Positions 12,276 through 23,330 of a DNA stretch of 64,000 nucleotides are shown here, one piece after another. The position numbers and the translations under genes were made by a program. Source of the stretch: Sipunculus nudus (taxonomy: Eukaryota; Annelida; Sipuncula; Golfingiida; Sipunculidae); contig CM049309.1 of NCBI GenBank assembly GCA_026874595.1, positions 16,696,576 to 16,760,575 on the forward strand, given 5' to 3'. Under the pieces are notes generated by a model that had not been told where the DNA came from, searched no databases, and saw only the letters and a list, made by a program, of their open reading frames with translations. Every line of letters begins with the position of its first letter. Positions within the stretch are counted from its first letter, which is position 1.

Positions 12276-13456
12276 GGACAATACGTTTTTCCGCAGACCA
12301 GCTGTGAAAACCTAAGAAAATAGACCATCATACAGATCAATAAATATGTTAACATTTAACACTACTCAACAAACATTTGCAAATATAATTTATTCAAAAA
12401 GTTGAAACGGGCTTCGGCTGAGAGGTAAATAGATAGAGAGACTGCATGCAGCCTTATTAATATGCCTGAACTACTATATGAATTAAATAAAACAAAATAT
12501 ATCCCTGCTTAAATTAACAAGCGAATAAAGTAAACTCAAATAAAATACATGTATATATAAAAATGTTGTATTAGAATAGACATATGAAATATAAAATTGA
12601 AACGTCACGATAGTATTCGTTCATGAAAGTATAATATCAACTTTAAAATATACCCAAATTTATATTATAATTATATATTTTTTTATGTCAGGACTATGGT
12701 TATTAACAGATAGTCTAATACCGATGACCAAAAACTAATCGAAGATCTTTGCCTTTTATCTGTTATTCTTTTGTCAAATACATATGTAGACAAAAGTCCC
12801 TATGTCAGTTCACGTGACGAGGCATGATCGTATTTTGCTGACCTTTCATCTCAAGTCACGCGGTGTGACGATTGCGCTCTGTGTCAGTAAAAGCTGATAC
12901 GGCTGCCAATATTTTTCCTCATAACAACTTGTCAAGATTGGCCCGACAACGCGATACGACTTTCGTCCGTAACCTGTAGTGTATGGGGGGAAATTTCGGT
13001 AGGAACAATCCTTTATCGAGAGTACAAATGTTTCTGTGGTTTTTTAACATGCTCATATGATTTCTACAGTAAATTGAATCCAAATTTACTTTAATCAAAT
13101 AAATCTCAAAATTATACATACATATAAAGACGCATAATAAATATTTCAATACTGATTAAAGTTTAGTTTTTAACCAAAGAAATCAAAACGAAATATACTA
13201 TGGAACTTAGTAATACATTTTCATAATGAAAGATTAATTAAAACTAACCAATTATTGTAACGGAGCTAAATGACAGCGAAACACATGAACTTCATACATA
13301 TATACAGACTATAAACCCTTGTGAATACCTGTGGCTATATTAATCTGAGTTTCACAAATATTATTAGACATTTTTAGCACATGACACACGTAGAACCAAT
13401 AAAACGGTAATTCAGTGATAAAGTATATAATAAAATCATATGACATTTATACTTAC
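12276..13456 (-). other. Compound unit 1: segment between satellite and promoter block
   Basis: Matches 25116-26400 of unit 2 in patches along its length, for example GCAGACCAGCTGTGAAAA versus GCACAGACCAGCTGTGAAAA, TTTCATCTCAAGTCACG, and AACCAATAAAACGG versus AACCAATAAACCGG. On the minus strand a pyrimidine-rich CATACACTACAG/GTTACGG at about 12973 is a candidate splice acceptor; unit 2 has the counterpart at about 25916. No long open frame is conserved, so any transcript is probably non-coding or only partly coding. Confidence 0.6.
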
Positions 13457-13640
13457 AAAATATGCCTGTTATTTCCTAATTGCGAGTTCCCCAAGGAATT
13501 ACTTGACTATTTCAGGTCGCCATGGCACACAACGTATTTATAGACTTCCAGTTTGTGTATATTGTACAATGTTGTACACTTTCCTCTTCCTCAATGTATG
13601 GTGTGGTCGAATGGTACAGGGTATGGACTGGCATGCTTTA
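13457..13640 (-). ncRNA. Candidate first exon of unit 1 transcript
   Basis: Predicted from an upstream TATA-like box (13636-13644) to a donor TTTT/GTAAGT at 13456-13451, about 150 nt. The first ATG is followed almost at once by a stop (ATGGCGACCTGA), so a protein is unlikely from this exon alone. Inferred only; no transcript data. Confidence 0.3.
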
Positions 13641-13731
13641 TATATCGTGAAAATAGTGCGTTTGAGCAAAGTTATACAACATGAGACGAGTTATGACCCG
13701 TATGATCTGATTACATCACACGCGCATGCGC
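13636..13731 (-). promoter_or_regulatory. Conserved promoter-like block, unit 1
   Basis: Minus-strand order: GCGCATGCGC palindrome (13731-13722, matching the known NRF-1 site), GTGATGTAATCAGAT next to it, then TATATAAAG at 13644-13636. The spacing of 78 bp between palindrome and TATA box equals that in unit 2. About 45 bp around the palindrome is almost identical in all three units, while surrounding DNA is well diverged. Confidence 0.55.
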
Positions 13732-13926
13732 TTTCAAGCGAGACCTACTCATTGCAACTTGTAGAAAGACAACACGGCCGGACCGGTTGATATGCAATAT
13801 TAATTAAAGTTTATTACATCTTAGAGTCTAATTAACGAGTGCTGAACTTTTCGCAACAATGCACTTTGAATATTGTTTTACCGTTAACACGTTGCAATAA
13901 AAATGTATTTACTGTCAGACACACCC
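13732..13926. other. Unit 1 upstream edge
   Basis: Similarity to unit 2 continues to about 13915 (TTACATCTTAGAG, AATTAACGAGTGCT, GCACTTTGAATA) and then stops, marking the outer edge of the repeated unit. Confidence 0.55.
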
Positions 13927-13947
13927 TCACACACACACACACACACA
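13927..13947. repeat. (CA)n microsatellite
   Basis: About 10 CA dinucleotides directly outside the unit edge. Confidence 0.9.
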
Positions 13948-14250
13948 AACACAAACATATTTATATAAATATATACATTAAAACACTGACTGACAGTGGA
14001 GGGTTCACTGAAAGAACTATGTGCCCAGAATGCTTTTTTGTTTCTCGTTGTAATATAACAACAACTGACTATGGAATATTAACTAATATTTGGTTGGATT
14101 ATTGATTTAAGGTATGAGGGAGTCGGGTAAGTTGAGTAGACGTAACATCGAATTGTTTCGTAGTCTGGGTCTGGGTCTTGGGTTGCATGAAGTCGGTCTT
14201 ACTCTTGGTGTGGAATCGCTCAGCCGATTTCAACTACACAGACGATGTAT

Positions 14251-14255
<5 letters not shown>

Positions 14256-14318
<63 letters not shown>
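14256..14318. repeat. (TA)n microsatellite
   Basis: About 30 TA dinucleotides. On the minus strand it follows the 3' side of the tRNA-like sequence at 14344-14418, as simple repeats often do behind SINEs. Confidence 0.95.
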
Positions 14319-14323
<5 letters not shown>

Positions 14324-14343
14324 AGAATACGCGGAAAAGGTCG

Positions 14344-14418
14344 AATCACCCGGTATGGGAATCGAACCCATGGCCCTCCGATTGTCGAACGTCTGCTCTA
14401 CCACTGCTCTACCCCTCT
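14344..14418 (-). mobile_element. tRNA-like sequence (pseudo-tRNA or SINE head)
   Basis: The minus strand shows a perfect T arm (ATGGG-TTCGATT-CCCAT at 14371-14355) and an A-box-like TAGAGCAGTGGTAGAGC. The D stem and the 5' acceptor strand do not pair, and no clean anticodon stem is visible, so it is not a working tRNA. The right flank has GTGACGTCAGGGC, recalling GTGACGTCAG beside the tRNA-Glu repeat at 9.7 kb. May be a related SINE with another head. Confidence 0.5.
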
Positions 14419-14811
14419 GTATATCAGCACACTTTCGGAACCAGCAAAGTGACGTACGTTACGGTGGTGACGTCAGGGCATTGTACGTACTACATGTGTT
14501 GACACAAATGCTGGTGATTGGTGACGGTATGGCATACAAAGACTTATAAGGACAGATGTCTCCGCTAAATCGACCATTCAGTTGTTGTGAGAGAATAAAT
14601 GGAATAATTATTCAATATTGGTTAGATTTATTCACATTTCACAATGTACATGTAATTATCGTAACATCAGTTACTCTTTTTAATTAAATGTTGTCTGGGC
14701 ATAATATCTGGATTTGCTTTTGTACTGGGCTATTTTACTGGAAATAGCTTGTGATTATAATCATGAAATAATATTTATTTGCGACTTTAAAGAGTAAAAC
14801 CATAACAATAT

Positions 14812-14874
<63 letters not shown>

Positions 14875-15399
14875 TCTTATTTCTTTCACTTATAACATTA
14901 GCAGTATGGAGAAGTATGATATAACTGACTGTGTATGCTGTTTCATATTCTAAAAGATCATGAGCCCATATACTGTGTGGAATGAACATGACGTAACGAT
15001 ACTTTTGGTTTATATCAGAATCTATATAATGGTTTACAAAGAGAGCTGAGTGGGTGTGCCCTTCTTTTTTATTTATCAATGAACCTCCTTCTTGATGACA
15101 CCCTTAGTGTTCTTTTAATCCTGAAAGCTAAATCGTTTATCATCTGGGTATAATGTTTAATCACTACAAAAACATCCGAAGATGATACAGAACGACGTAG
15201 AGAGAGAGGGAGATAGAGAGAGAGGGGGAGAGAGAAGGGGAGAGAGACAGACAGTCAGACCTTACGATTAGATGATAACATAGTACGTGTGAGCAAAAGC
15301 CTATTTTTTTCTTATGATGCTTTGCCTGGACCATTGGATGGGGTTGCTCCGAACGCTTTTATGCAGTGACATCTCGGTACTGTCTAGAGACCCTTTTGG
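14419..15399. other. Intergenic with simple repeats
   Basis: Holds a (TA)n tract at 14815-14873 and a GA-rich tract at about 15197-15258. No gene supported; the 114-codon minus-strand frame at 14735-15079 is built through the TA tract. Confidence 0.5.
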
Positions 15400-16060
15400 T
15401 AAACAGTGTTAACTTGATGTATCAGCCAAAAAGTGTTTTGCGGATACTTTTTTATCCCACGCGATCTTTCTGAAACCCGGCATAATTATTGGGTTACATG
15501 TGAACTCATGCCTACCGAGGTTTTCTTGGCCCCCCTGTTGTCCATCTCTGTGTCTGTTTATAGTGACAACAGCCCATATTTCATTGGGTTCAATGTACTT
15601 GGTGAATATTACTCATGTCTCAGGAGTGGTCCAATGTATTGTTCTGAAACTTAGGATGTCCCTCCATCTTGGATAGCTTTCTCGTATACATGACAGGTGG
15701 CGCAACCTGCCGAACTGTTTTGTTAGAAAACATTGATGCCCTTTTCTCAGGAGTTTTTCGATCCATATATCCTTGATGCCTTAATCTCATACACAAGCCT
15801 GGCGGCGCCACCTAAATTTCACACATTTAAAGAGTTAATGGAGGTATCAGCCTGAAATTTGGCAAGATTATCCATCTTGGTCTGCTTTGACAGGTTGCGC
15901 TACCTACGTAGAGTATAATGATCCCCTTTTCTCAGAAGTGGTTTGGCGTATCTCACTTGGGTAGATTTTTCGTGCACAACACAAGTGGCGCTACCTACGA
16001 TCACGTATTTGTAGAATACAGTTATGCATTTATCTCAGGAGTGGTTTCACGTATTTATAA
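15400..16060. repeat. Degenerate long tandem repeat (about 100-150 bp units)
   Basis: The themes CTCAGgAGTGGT and GACAGGTGGCGCaACCT recur about four times (15620, 15690-15750, 15800-15910, 15930-16050) with irregular spacing. Copies are heavily diverged. No coding frame. Confidence 0.5.
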
Positions 16061-16769
16061 AACTATTTATGTATTATATTTACAATAATATTTATTTGTT
16101 AATTATAGCGTTATTTACTCAGGCAATTTATAAATGCCTGAAATTTTCAGGCATTTTACAAATTGACTGAAAAATCAGTCAGTTTGTTTGAAACATTGAC
16201 AGAATCGATATGAAATAGTCTTTTGATTCACATATCTCATTATAGTGGAACATACATTCCCAAATAGTATGACTAGCTATTTGTGAGTAAACGTTATGCC
16301 TGTTTCTTCTTTCTAGGCTATTAATGAAAAATAATTATCAAAAAATTAAAAAATAAACAGACTCGTGAGGGTAACCAGAATCATATAGTTGAAATATAAG
16401 GAAAAGGAGGGGTCCAAGCCACGTGAACTAATAATTATTAAACTCGAAAAAAATGTCCCTAAGTTAAAAGGGGGGGGGGGGGGGGGGGGCGGTGTCAAGG
16501 CTGCAAATAAATGATCTGAAACCTAAAAACCTGTAGCGTCGGATGAAAAAATGAGGGATTGCCCAGACCCCTTGGACTTACCCCCTCCCCCAGCCCTCGA
16601 GATTTTGCTCGGACAAACAATTAAACACCTTCAGGCCGAACTTATCACAAAACCGAAAACTGCCACCAGTTATAATAGGAACGGCATACCTCTGACTAGA
16701 TTATAGACTAGAATAAACATGACAATATATTTTTTTCCGTAATGGATATATATTTATATATTTACTCTT
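16061..16769. other. Intergenic, no gene
   Basis: A short symmetric stretch (GGCAATTTATAAATGCCTGAAAATTTTCAGGC-like) near 16120-16160 and a G-run of about 19 at 16471-16489. No open frame of note. Confidence 0.4.
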
Positions 16770-17012
16770 TCCTGGTTAACATTAATTTTTATTTACATAA
16801 AAGTGACAAACTCCCTGACGGGGGAATCGAACCTCCGCCGCGGCGTTGAGAGCGCCGAATCCTAACCACGGGAGATCCTGGTGACGTTAGCTGGTTACGT
16901 CAGCTTACGTGCAGCGTGCACACTGAGATGCTGTTAATCGCAACTACTCAGCACCCACGTACTCTGCTCTAACCCGCAATGTGGTATCCAGAACAGGGCA
17001 GTAATCAGGGGT
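16770..17012 (-). mobile_element. tRNA-Glu-derived short repeat, copy 2
   Basis: Minus strand, tRNA part at about 16875-16811. The anticodon arm CGGCG-CTCTCAA-CGCCG is intact with anticodon CTC (Glu), the B box GGTTCGATTCC is perfect and the acceptor end is TCAGGGA. The 5' part is shortened: the usual D-arm start is missing and GTGGTTAGG follows CTCCC. Flanks match copy 1 at 9.6-9.85 kb on both sides (GTGCAGCGTGC, GTGGTAT..GAACAGGGCAGT). Broken 5' half plus shared flanks support a short mobile repeat over a functional tRNA gene. Confidence 0.65.
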
Positions 17013-17380
17013 GTCAACATAGGGGGTATATATGTACTGTATAACCACCACCCTTTATTTAAGCAAGGGTGCTAGATGGTCAATGTCATCATTTCCCCCA
17101 ACCCCCGATTTTCAGAGAATAATATTTATATATTGGAAATTAAATATATTTATAACTAATATTAAAGACTTTGTCTCCGTTTCTGAGTTTGCTATCTATC
17201 TTTTTTTTTTTTTTCTTTTTCTTACCTCAGATTATATAGATTAATTCTATATTCATGGTTCATCATTGGCAAATTTATTTATTAACTTAATCTTTACAAT
17301 TATCTATTTAAAAACAATAAAGGCAGTTCACATGATTGTACAGGACGCCACAAGATAATGAAGTCGGTCTTTACAAACAT

Positions 17381-20300
17381 TCATAATTCATGGTCTTCAT
17401 CATATGTACCTTTAAGTTTACCCCATTTCATAATATATTTAGATATAACACCTTTATCATTTGCTATGTACCTTTCTGTAACTTCTGTTTGTGCTAAAAT
17501 CTTTCTAAACATTGGAAACAAAGAGGATGAGTTGTCCTCTCTTTGTATATACAGTTCATACTTAAATAACAACAAAATCTGATTAATCAATAAATTATCT
17601 GAGTTGACTGGGACAACACCATACAATATAGTATTAAGTGACAGCTCTGGCAAATTAATATCGCTATTATGTAACCATGACTTTGCTCTAAAATAAAGGT
17701 TTTTGGCTACTGCACATTCAAAAAATAAATGAAGTATACTTTCATTATGATTGAAGCAAAGTGAACATCTGGGTGTTTCCTTTATTTTCCACTTATATAG
17801 CTTTCATTCAGTGGAATATAGTTATTCACCAGTTTATACTGGAATTCTCTCATATGGGTATCAATTAATAGTTGTTCTATATATACTTTCATATACATCT
17901 TGCCACTTAATATCAATGTTATTTGTTACATTAAATGTATTAAAAAACTTCTGAGCTGTAGCAGGTTTCCATTTTTTTTCAACCAGTGTACCATATATCT
18001 TTCTCGAGCATATTTTGTCTATGTTCTCAAGTCCATTGGTTGTTACAATCATCTCTGTATCAGCATCAACTGCATGTATTTCAGTATTCAAAAACAAAGT
18101 TTTCCATTGTTTTGGTATTGCATTCCTCAATGCAAACCAATATACATATAATCAAGAGCATTTTTTTAAATATATCATGTGTTTTCCATGTTCCATTCTC
18201 ATCCACTAAATCTTTAACATAACAAATGCCCATACTGTGCAATCTCTTATTGTAAATAGACATTTCATTCATAGTAATATATTTGTTATTCCACACAAAT
18301 TGATAAATAACATCTACATGTGTTTCTGGTTTCAATGACACATAAATTGCCCAGTCTTCAAAACACCTGATATAAAATTTAGGTAAAATCTTAGGTAAAA
18401 TATGAACATTGAAGTTACTTCTGACACACCTTAATCCACCAATTCTCCTTAACTTGTGATTTATTATCTCAATTATTATAGACGAAGGATTACTAAAAAG
18501 TCGCTTGACCCACATAATTCAATGTGTCTGTATCTTACTTTCAATGTCTGGGACATTGATTCCTCCATTTTCATATTTCCCGATGATAGTACTATATCTG
18601 ACCTTTGGTCTTTTACCCCTCCATATAAAGTCACAGAGAAGTCTTTTTAGATGTTTCAATGTATGTTTTGGTGGTATCAACATATTTGTCACATAGTAAA
18701 CCTTTGATATTGCTATCGTACGTGCAACTTCTGCCCCACCATATATTGATAGGTTCCGGCTTTTCCAAATTGACAGAGTTGTTGCCAGGTTGTTCTCAAC
18801 ACGTGTAAAATTATCTTTATTGATCAAATCCTTATTATAAGAAAAGTATATTCCAAGTACTTTTATAGATGCCTGTGTCAAATCTATCCATTTCAGATTA
18901 TACAGTTGTCTTGCAACATGTTTCATAGATCCTATGCACGCAACCTCTTATTTACTACGGTTTATCTTAAGTAAAGAAAAATATTCAAATCTTTCAATTA
19001 CAGTAAGTACATGCCCAAGTGATTCAACATTTTCAACTAATATTGTAGTATAATCAGCAAACATGCATAGTTTGATATGTGTATTTTCAATATCTATTCC
19101 TTTTATATTATAATTATTCCTTATTTTGATTGCAAATATTTCAATAATTAAGATAAATATATATGCAGCCATTGGATCACCTTGCCGTGTCCCTCTTTGT
19201 AACTGAAAATAACCAGTGGTAAAACCATTGTTCAAAACTGAACTTTGTACATCAGTATGTAAAATTTTAATCCACTTAATGAAGTCATTATCAAAACCGA
19301 AATACCTCAATGTTTCATACATAAAACCATGATCGACACTATCAAAAGCAGCCTCTAGATCAGCTGCAAACATTATTCCAGGCTTGTTTTCTACTTGAGT
19401 ATAATGCAACACATCCCATATTAATCTGATTGGTTCTCCAATATATCTTCCTTGTATGAAAGCATACTGGTCATTTTTTATAGTTTTGGAAGATATTTTT
19501 CTATTCTCTTTACTAAAATTTTACTCAATATTTTTACGTCAACATTTAGCAAACTTATAGGTCTCCATCCATTTAAATGTTTAAGATCCTTTCCTGGTTT
19601 AGGAATTAACTTGACAAGGGCTTGCTTTTGAGAAGTTGTCAAAGATGCATGTTCATAATTTTCATTTAAGCAGTCTGTTAAGCAATTACCAAGTTCACTA
19701 AATAAAGCTAAATAGAATTCTTTTGTCAATCCATCATTACCTGGTGTTTTATTGTTCTTCATTAATTTCAAACTAGAATGTACCTCATTTATTGTAATCT
19801 TACACCCACATGCTTTCACTTCAGACTCACACAATGTATTCTCATGTAGAGGGAGACCTTTAAAATAACTGTGTAACTCTTGTTCAGGATAAATAGTTTT
19901 TTTCTGGTATTTATCCATAAAAGAATTTTTTATAAATGACATGATTTCTGCATGACACACAATATCTTTTCCGTCTTTTGTTAGAGTCCTTATCACACCT
20001 TTCTTATGATTTTGTTTTTCGAGGTTCAGAAAGTATTTTGTGTTTCTCTCACCTTGTTGTAACCACTGTGCCCTTGATCTCACTATTATACCTTTAGTAA
20101 TCTTATCATAATGATCCTGTAACTTATGTCTCATACTGTAATATGCCTGTTGAGACTCTATTGAATATGTGCTTTTTATGTTATGTTCTAGTTTGGAGAC
20201 CTCTTCTTTCAATAGTTTACCCTTTTCCTTAAACTTTCTGGCTTTATCTTTATTATATTTAATAGTATACTCTCTAATCTTGTACTTTAAGTACTCCCAT

Positions 20301-21179
20301 GTAAATCTTGCTGTGTCACCTTTCACTTCGTTTTTCCATACAGTAATTTCATATTTGATAGCACTTATATATTCTTTATCATTAATTAAATCATTATTGA
20401 AACACCAATGCGACGGTCCTCTGCTGACATCTTTTAATTTGTTTACTTTTAACAAAACTGCTGAGTGATCAGTGCGTACGGCAGGAATGATATCACAATA
20501 TTCAACAAGTGACTGAAGAGTGTTTGATATAAAAAAATAATCCAGACGCCTTTGAATTAAAGGAGTTGAGGATCGCCAAGTAAAAGATTTTGCATTTTCA
20601 TGTTTTACACGCCATATATCACATATATCTAATAGTTCCATCATAGAACATAGTTTATAGACTGAAGCCTGGTTCACATTTGTTCTGCCTCCATCAGCAT
20701 CATGCTCAGTAAGATGTACATTAAAATCTCCTCCCCAGATCAGATCAATATTTAAATCATTAGACATGTTCAATATTTCCTCAAAAACATTTTGAAAAAA
20801 GACAACTTGCTGTGATTCATAATTTGGTGCATAAGTATTAACAATCATACAATGTAGACCTTCAATTTCACATTCAATTAGAATATATCTTCCATTATTA
20901 TCAATATTCTTATTAATTTCCTTGAATTCAACATTTTTACCGACAAGTATAGATACTCCACATGATTTGGTGCTCCCATGAGACAGATAAATTTTTTCCA
21001 CGCCACTGTTTAGACCATTTGGTTTCATCTTGTTTAATGCAATGACATTCTTGCAAGAAACTGATTCCATTGTGTGCTTTGTGTTTCACCAACCAATTAA
21101 ATATCTGTCGTCTCTTAACATAATTTCTTATCCCTCTCACATTCAAAGAAAGGACCTGAAATTGTATATTATCTGCCAT
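17381..21179 (-). pseudogene. LINE ORF2: endonuclease-reverse transcriptase, broken
   Basis: Starts MADNIQFQVLSLNVRGI. An APE-type endonuclease follows (FLQECH, WGGDFNVHLTEHD, RRLDYFF, RTDHSAV), then a linker, then reverse transcriptase (NGWRPISLLNVD, IMFAADLEAAFDSVDH, QRGTRQGDP). The catalytic F-A-D-D box reads F-A-D-Y at about 19055, so the second Asp is lost. The C-terminal part ends with a zinc-knuckle-like C-x2-C...ES..HLF..C near 17700-17770. Lesions: frameshifts at about 21000, 19490, 18090 and 17860, and in-frame stops at about 18948 (after NRSK) and 18519 (after IQTH). About 1260 codons in all, close to the usual ORF2 length of this clade. Function would have been target-primed reverse transcription; this copy cannot do it. 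Confidence 0.88.
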
Positions 21180-21385
21180 GTTGCTTGTATAGAATTACTT
21201 TTTTCATAAGTATGGGGTATTTAATGTTATGAAAAGGAAGTTTGCTTTCTCCAATGACGCTCAGCTGATTACAAAACAAGCCCTTCTTAACAGTAAATAG
21301 ACATGAAAAAAATACAACACATACAAAATTAAACATAATTGTCAGGTTATTTAAATGCCAGACAGTATTTTACTTTCATACATAA

Positions 21386-22198
21386 TTATTCAGATGTAGG
21401 TAAATGCCGGAATGATTCACCATATTTTATTTCTCTGATGTCTCCTTTTAAATCTTTTAAGAAAACTTTACCATCCCATGTCCAAGAGTCTTTAACCATT
21501 GGATGTTTTCTTGCCCTATTAAAGAGTTGATGCAACTCTTTACACAGGTCATCAGCCATGACAATGCCTGTACCCTTCAACTTCCTCCTTTCTCTCATGA
21601 CTGATCTTTTGACATCCCTCCTTACAAATTTAACTAATATGGCCCTTGGCTTACTGTCAGGGTCTCTGGGATGTCTGCCAACTCGATGGGCAACATCAAC
21701 TTCTGTCACATCCAGATCAAACCTCAGTTTCTCTCTGCAAAGTTTTTTAACCAATTCTACACAGTTTTCTTGCCCATCTGTGTTACTGTGACTTTCAGGT
21801 ACACCAAATATCCTAACACTCGATTTTCTTGAATATTGCTCTAATTCAATCGCCCTTCTCTTGGCATCTGTAGCTTCGGTGACTAGAGTACCAATTCTGT
21901 CTGACAGCTTTGCCATATCATATTTGATTTCTTTATTTTCATTTTCAAGAGTAAGTACTCTAGCCTCTAAACATTCAACAGTTTTTTCATATTTCTCAGT
22001 TACTTGTCTGACTATTTTCACTTCAAGCTCTGTAAGCATTTTCTTTAAGGTTTCCTTTGACACACCTGCCATTTTTATACTATGGGGTTTATCTTGTTTG
22101 TCAGATGAAATAAACTTTTTAACTCTTTGTGGACTGTTTGGAGATGTCGAGGATGAACTAGATATATATGATCTTTGTCTTTTTGATTTACCATTCAT
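21386..22198 (-). CDS. LINE ORF1 RNA-binding protein
   Basis: 270 codons, uninterrupted, about 206 bp upstream of ORF2. Residues 1-45 are basic and Ser-rich. Residues about 45-125 form a heptad-rich coiled coil (ELEVKIVRQVTEKYEKTVE, LTLENENKEIKYDM). From about 128 an RRM-like domain begins (SVRIFGVPES), followed by the L1-type C-terminal domain (VDVAHRVGR, RAILVKFVRRDVKRSVMRE). In L1-class elements this protein trimerises and coats the element RNA. The frame is open, yet its partner ORF2 is dead, so it is a transposon relic. No host gene role is suggested. Confidence 0.85.
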   Translation of the reverse strand: MNGKSKRQRSYISSSSSTSPNSPQRVKKFISSDKQDKPHSIKMAGVSKETLKKMLTELEVKIVRQVTEKYEKTVECLEARVLTLENENKEIKYDMAKLSDRIGTLVTEATDAKRRAIELEQYSRKSSVRIFGVPESHSNTDGQENCVELVKKLCREKLRFDLDVTEVDVAHRVGRHPRDPDSKPRAILVKFVRRDVKRSVMRERRKLKGTGIVMADDLCKELHQLFNRARKHPMVKDSWTWDGKVFLKDLKGDIREIKYGESFRHLPTSE

Positions 22199-22647
22199 AT
22201 CATAATCTTACTTTCATTCAGAGAAATGTTTAGCACAAGTGAAAATTAACCCATCAATATAACATTGTCAATACTGCCAGGCATGGACTGGAGTTCAATA
22301 GCACATTGTTATCAAACACTTGAATGGCTCACACAACAACCTGAAGGAGAGACCTGGTGCTTTGTGCATGGTCCGCTGACCACAGGTAAAAGCGTTATGC
22401 AATACCCCTTGCCTGTGTTAACAATATGAAGGGGTGGACCTGAATATAAAGAAAGTAAAATATTAAAAATATGGAAAAAGTACTTCCCTTCCGGCTTCAA
22501 TTTCCAAATATTCCAATAGACTTGTAGTAAGTATATATCCTGGCCAAAAAGTAACTTCTAAACAAAGAAAAAATTCATCAAAATTTACTTCAATTGAAGA
22601 GTAACTACAGTGTGCCTGTGTGCTCTTTCATGCACCAGGGCTCTCTT
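22199..22647 (-). other. Probable LINE 5' UTR or flank
   Basis: About 450 bp between the ORF1 ATG and the CTAT tract with no coding frame of its own. Its length suits a LINE 5' UTR, but the junction with host DNA is not visible. Confidence 0.35.
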
Positions 22648-22667
22648 TCTATCTATCTATCTATCTA

Positions 22668-22728
<61 letters not shown>
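22648..22728. repeat. (CTAT)n-(TA)n compound microsatellite
   Basis: Several CTAT units merging into about 28 TA dinucleotides. Confidence 0.93.
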
Positions 22729-22732
<4 letters not shown>

Positions 22733-23330
22733 AAGGTTCCCAACTCTGAAAACCCTCCCACGCCTGCGAGTCATCCCCCCTCATTTGAAAATAACTTTAC
22801 GCCGATGGCAGTAATCATTACTGTTGTAGCTGTCTCCTTCTAATACTAAAACCTGCCTGAAAACGAAAATTTAATGGATATTACATGTATTTTGTTGAAA
22901 TTAATGTAATATCCTATTAAAATAATTTTGGAATCTTCGATTATCCTTTCCATAATCTTCCTAAAAAAGTTACCATTAACGTTTCAAATATTCACATTTG
23001 TATATCTAATTAACTGAAACTTTAATTTGTTATAATATTATCCAAAATGTAACACATGTACCCCAAATAACCAAAATGAAATTCCAGAAAAAAAATTATC
23101 TTCTTTGCCTGAAAGATCCTTTGATTAATTCTACCAGACGGCGTGACATTCACTGTATAGAAGACAGATGTACAGTCAAACCTTCAAGATGCATCAGCCT
23201 TATTTGGATAAGGAACAAATGCATACGAACATTCCACATTTGCCAATCTAAATAAATAAACTCAAAGTACACTCAAAGTATTTGTTGTATTTTGAAAAAG
23301 ATCAAGATATTGTATTTTAAAGGAAGCATT
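22729..23330. other. Intergenic; left edge of unit 2
   Basis: Holds ACAGTCAAACCTT at about 23172, like the terminal sequence of the MITE at 49528. From about 23240 (TTTGCCAATCTAAATAAA) it resembles sequence before array 1 (TTTGTCAATCTAAATAAA, about 10024), so the repeated unit extends slightly left of the satellite. Confidence 0.45.

Larger units (their letters stand above)
17201..22198 (-). mobile_element. Tx1/L1-type LINE, near full length, inactive
   Basis: A non-LTR retrotransposon on the minus strand: ORF1 (22198-21386), ORF2 (21179-17381), a short 3' UTR with AATAAA at 17279-17274, and a 20-base A-rich tail (T-run at 17201-17220). The 5' limit is not fixed; it may reach about 22640 at the CTAT tract. 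Possible but weak target duplication: CTATCTATC next to the tail and within that tract. ORF1 is open; ORF2 is broken several times. Confidence 0.88.

Noticed and set aside
14178-15079. Frames of 114-123 codons with (YI)n runs
   Set aside because: Translated (TA)n microsatellite.
16811-16875. Functional tRNA-Glu gene
   Set aside because: Anticodon arm and B box are good but the 5' acceptor and D-arm region are truncated; flanks are shared with another repeat copy.
20169-20468. 99-codon plus-strand frame inside the LINE
   Set aside because: Antisense shadow of ORF2; the minus strand carries the recognised endonuclease-reverse transcriptase.
17201-22670. LINE target-site duplication CTATCTATC
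   Set aside because: The match falls in a (CTAT)n microsatellite, so agreement by chance is too likely to define the 5' end of the element.
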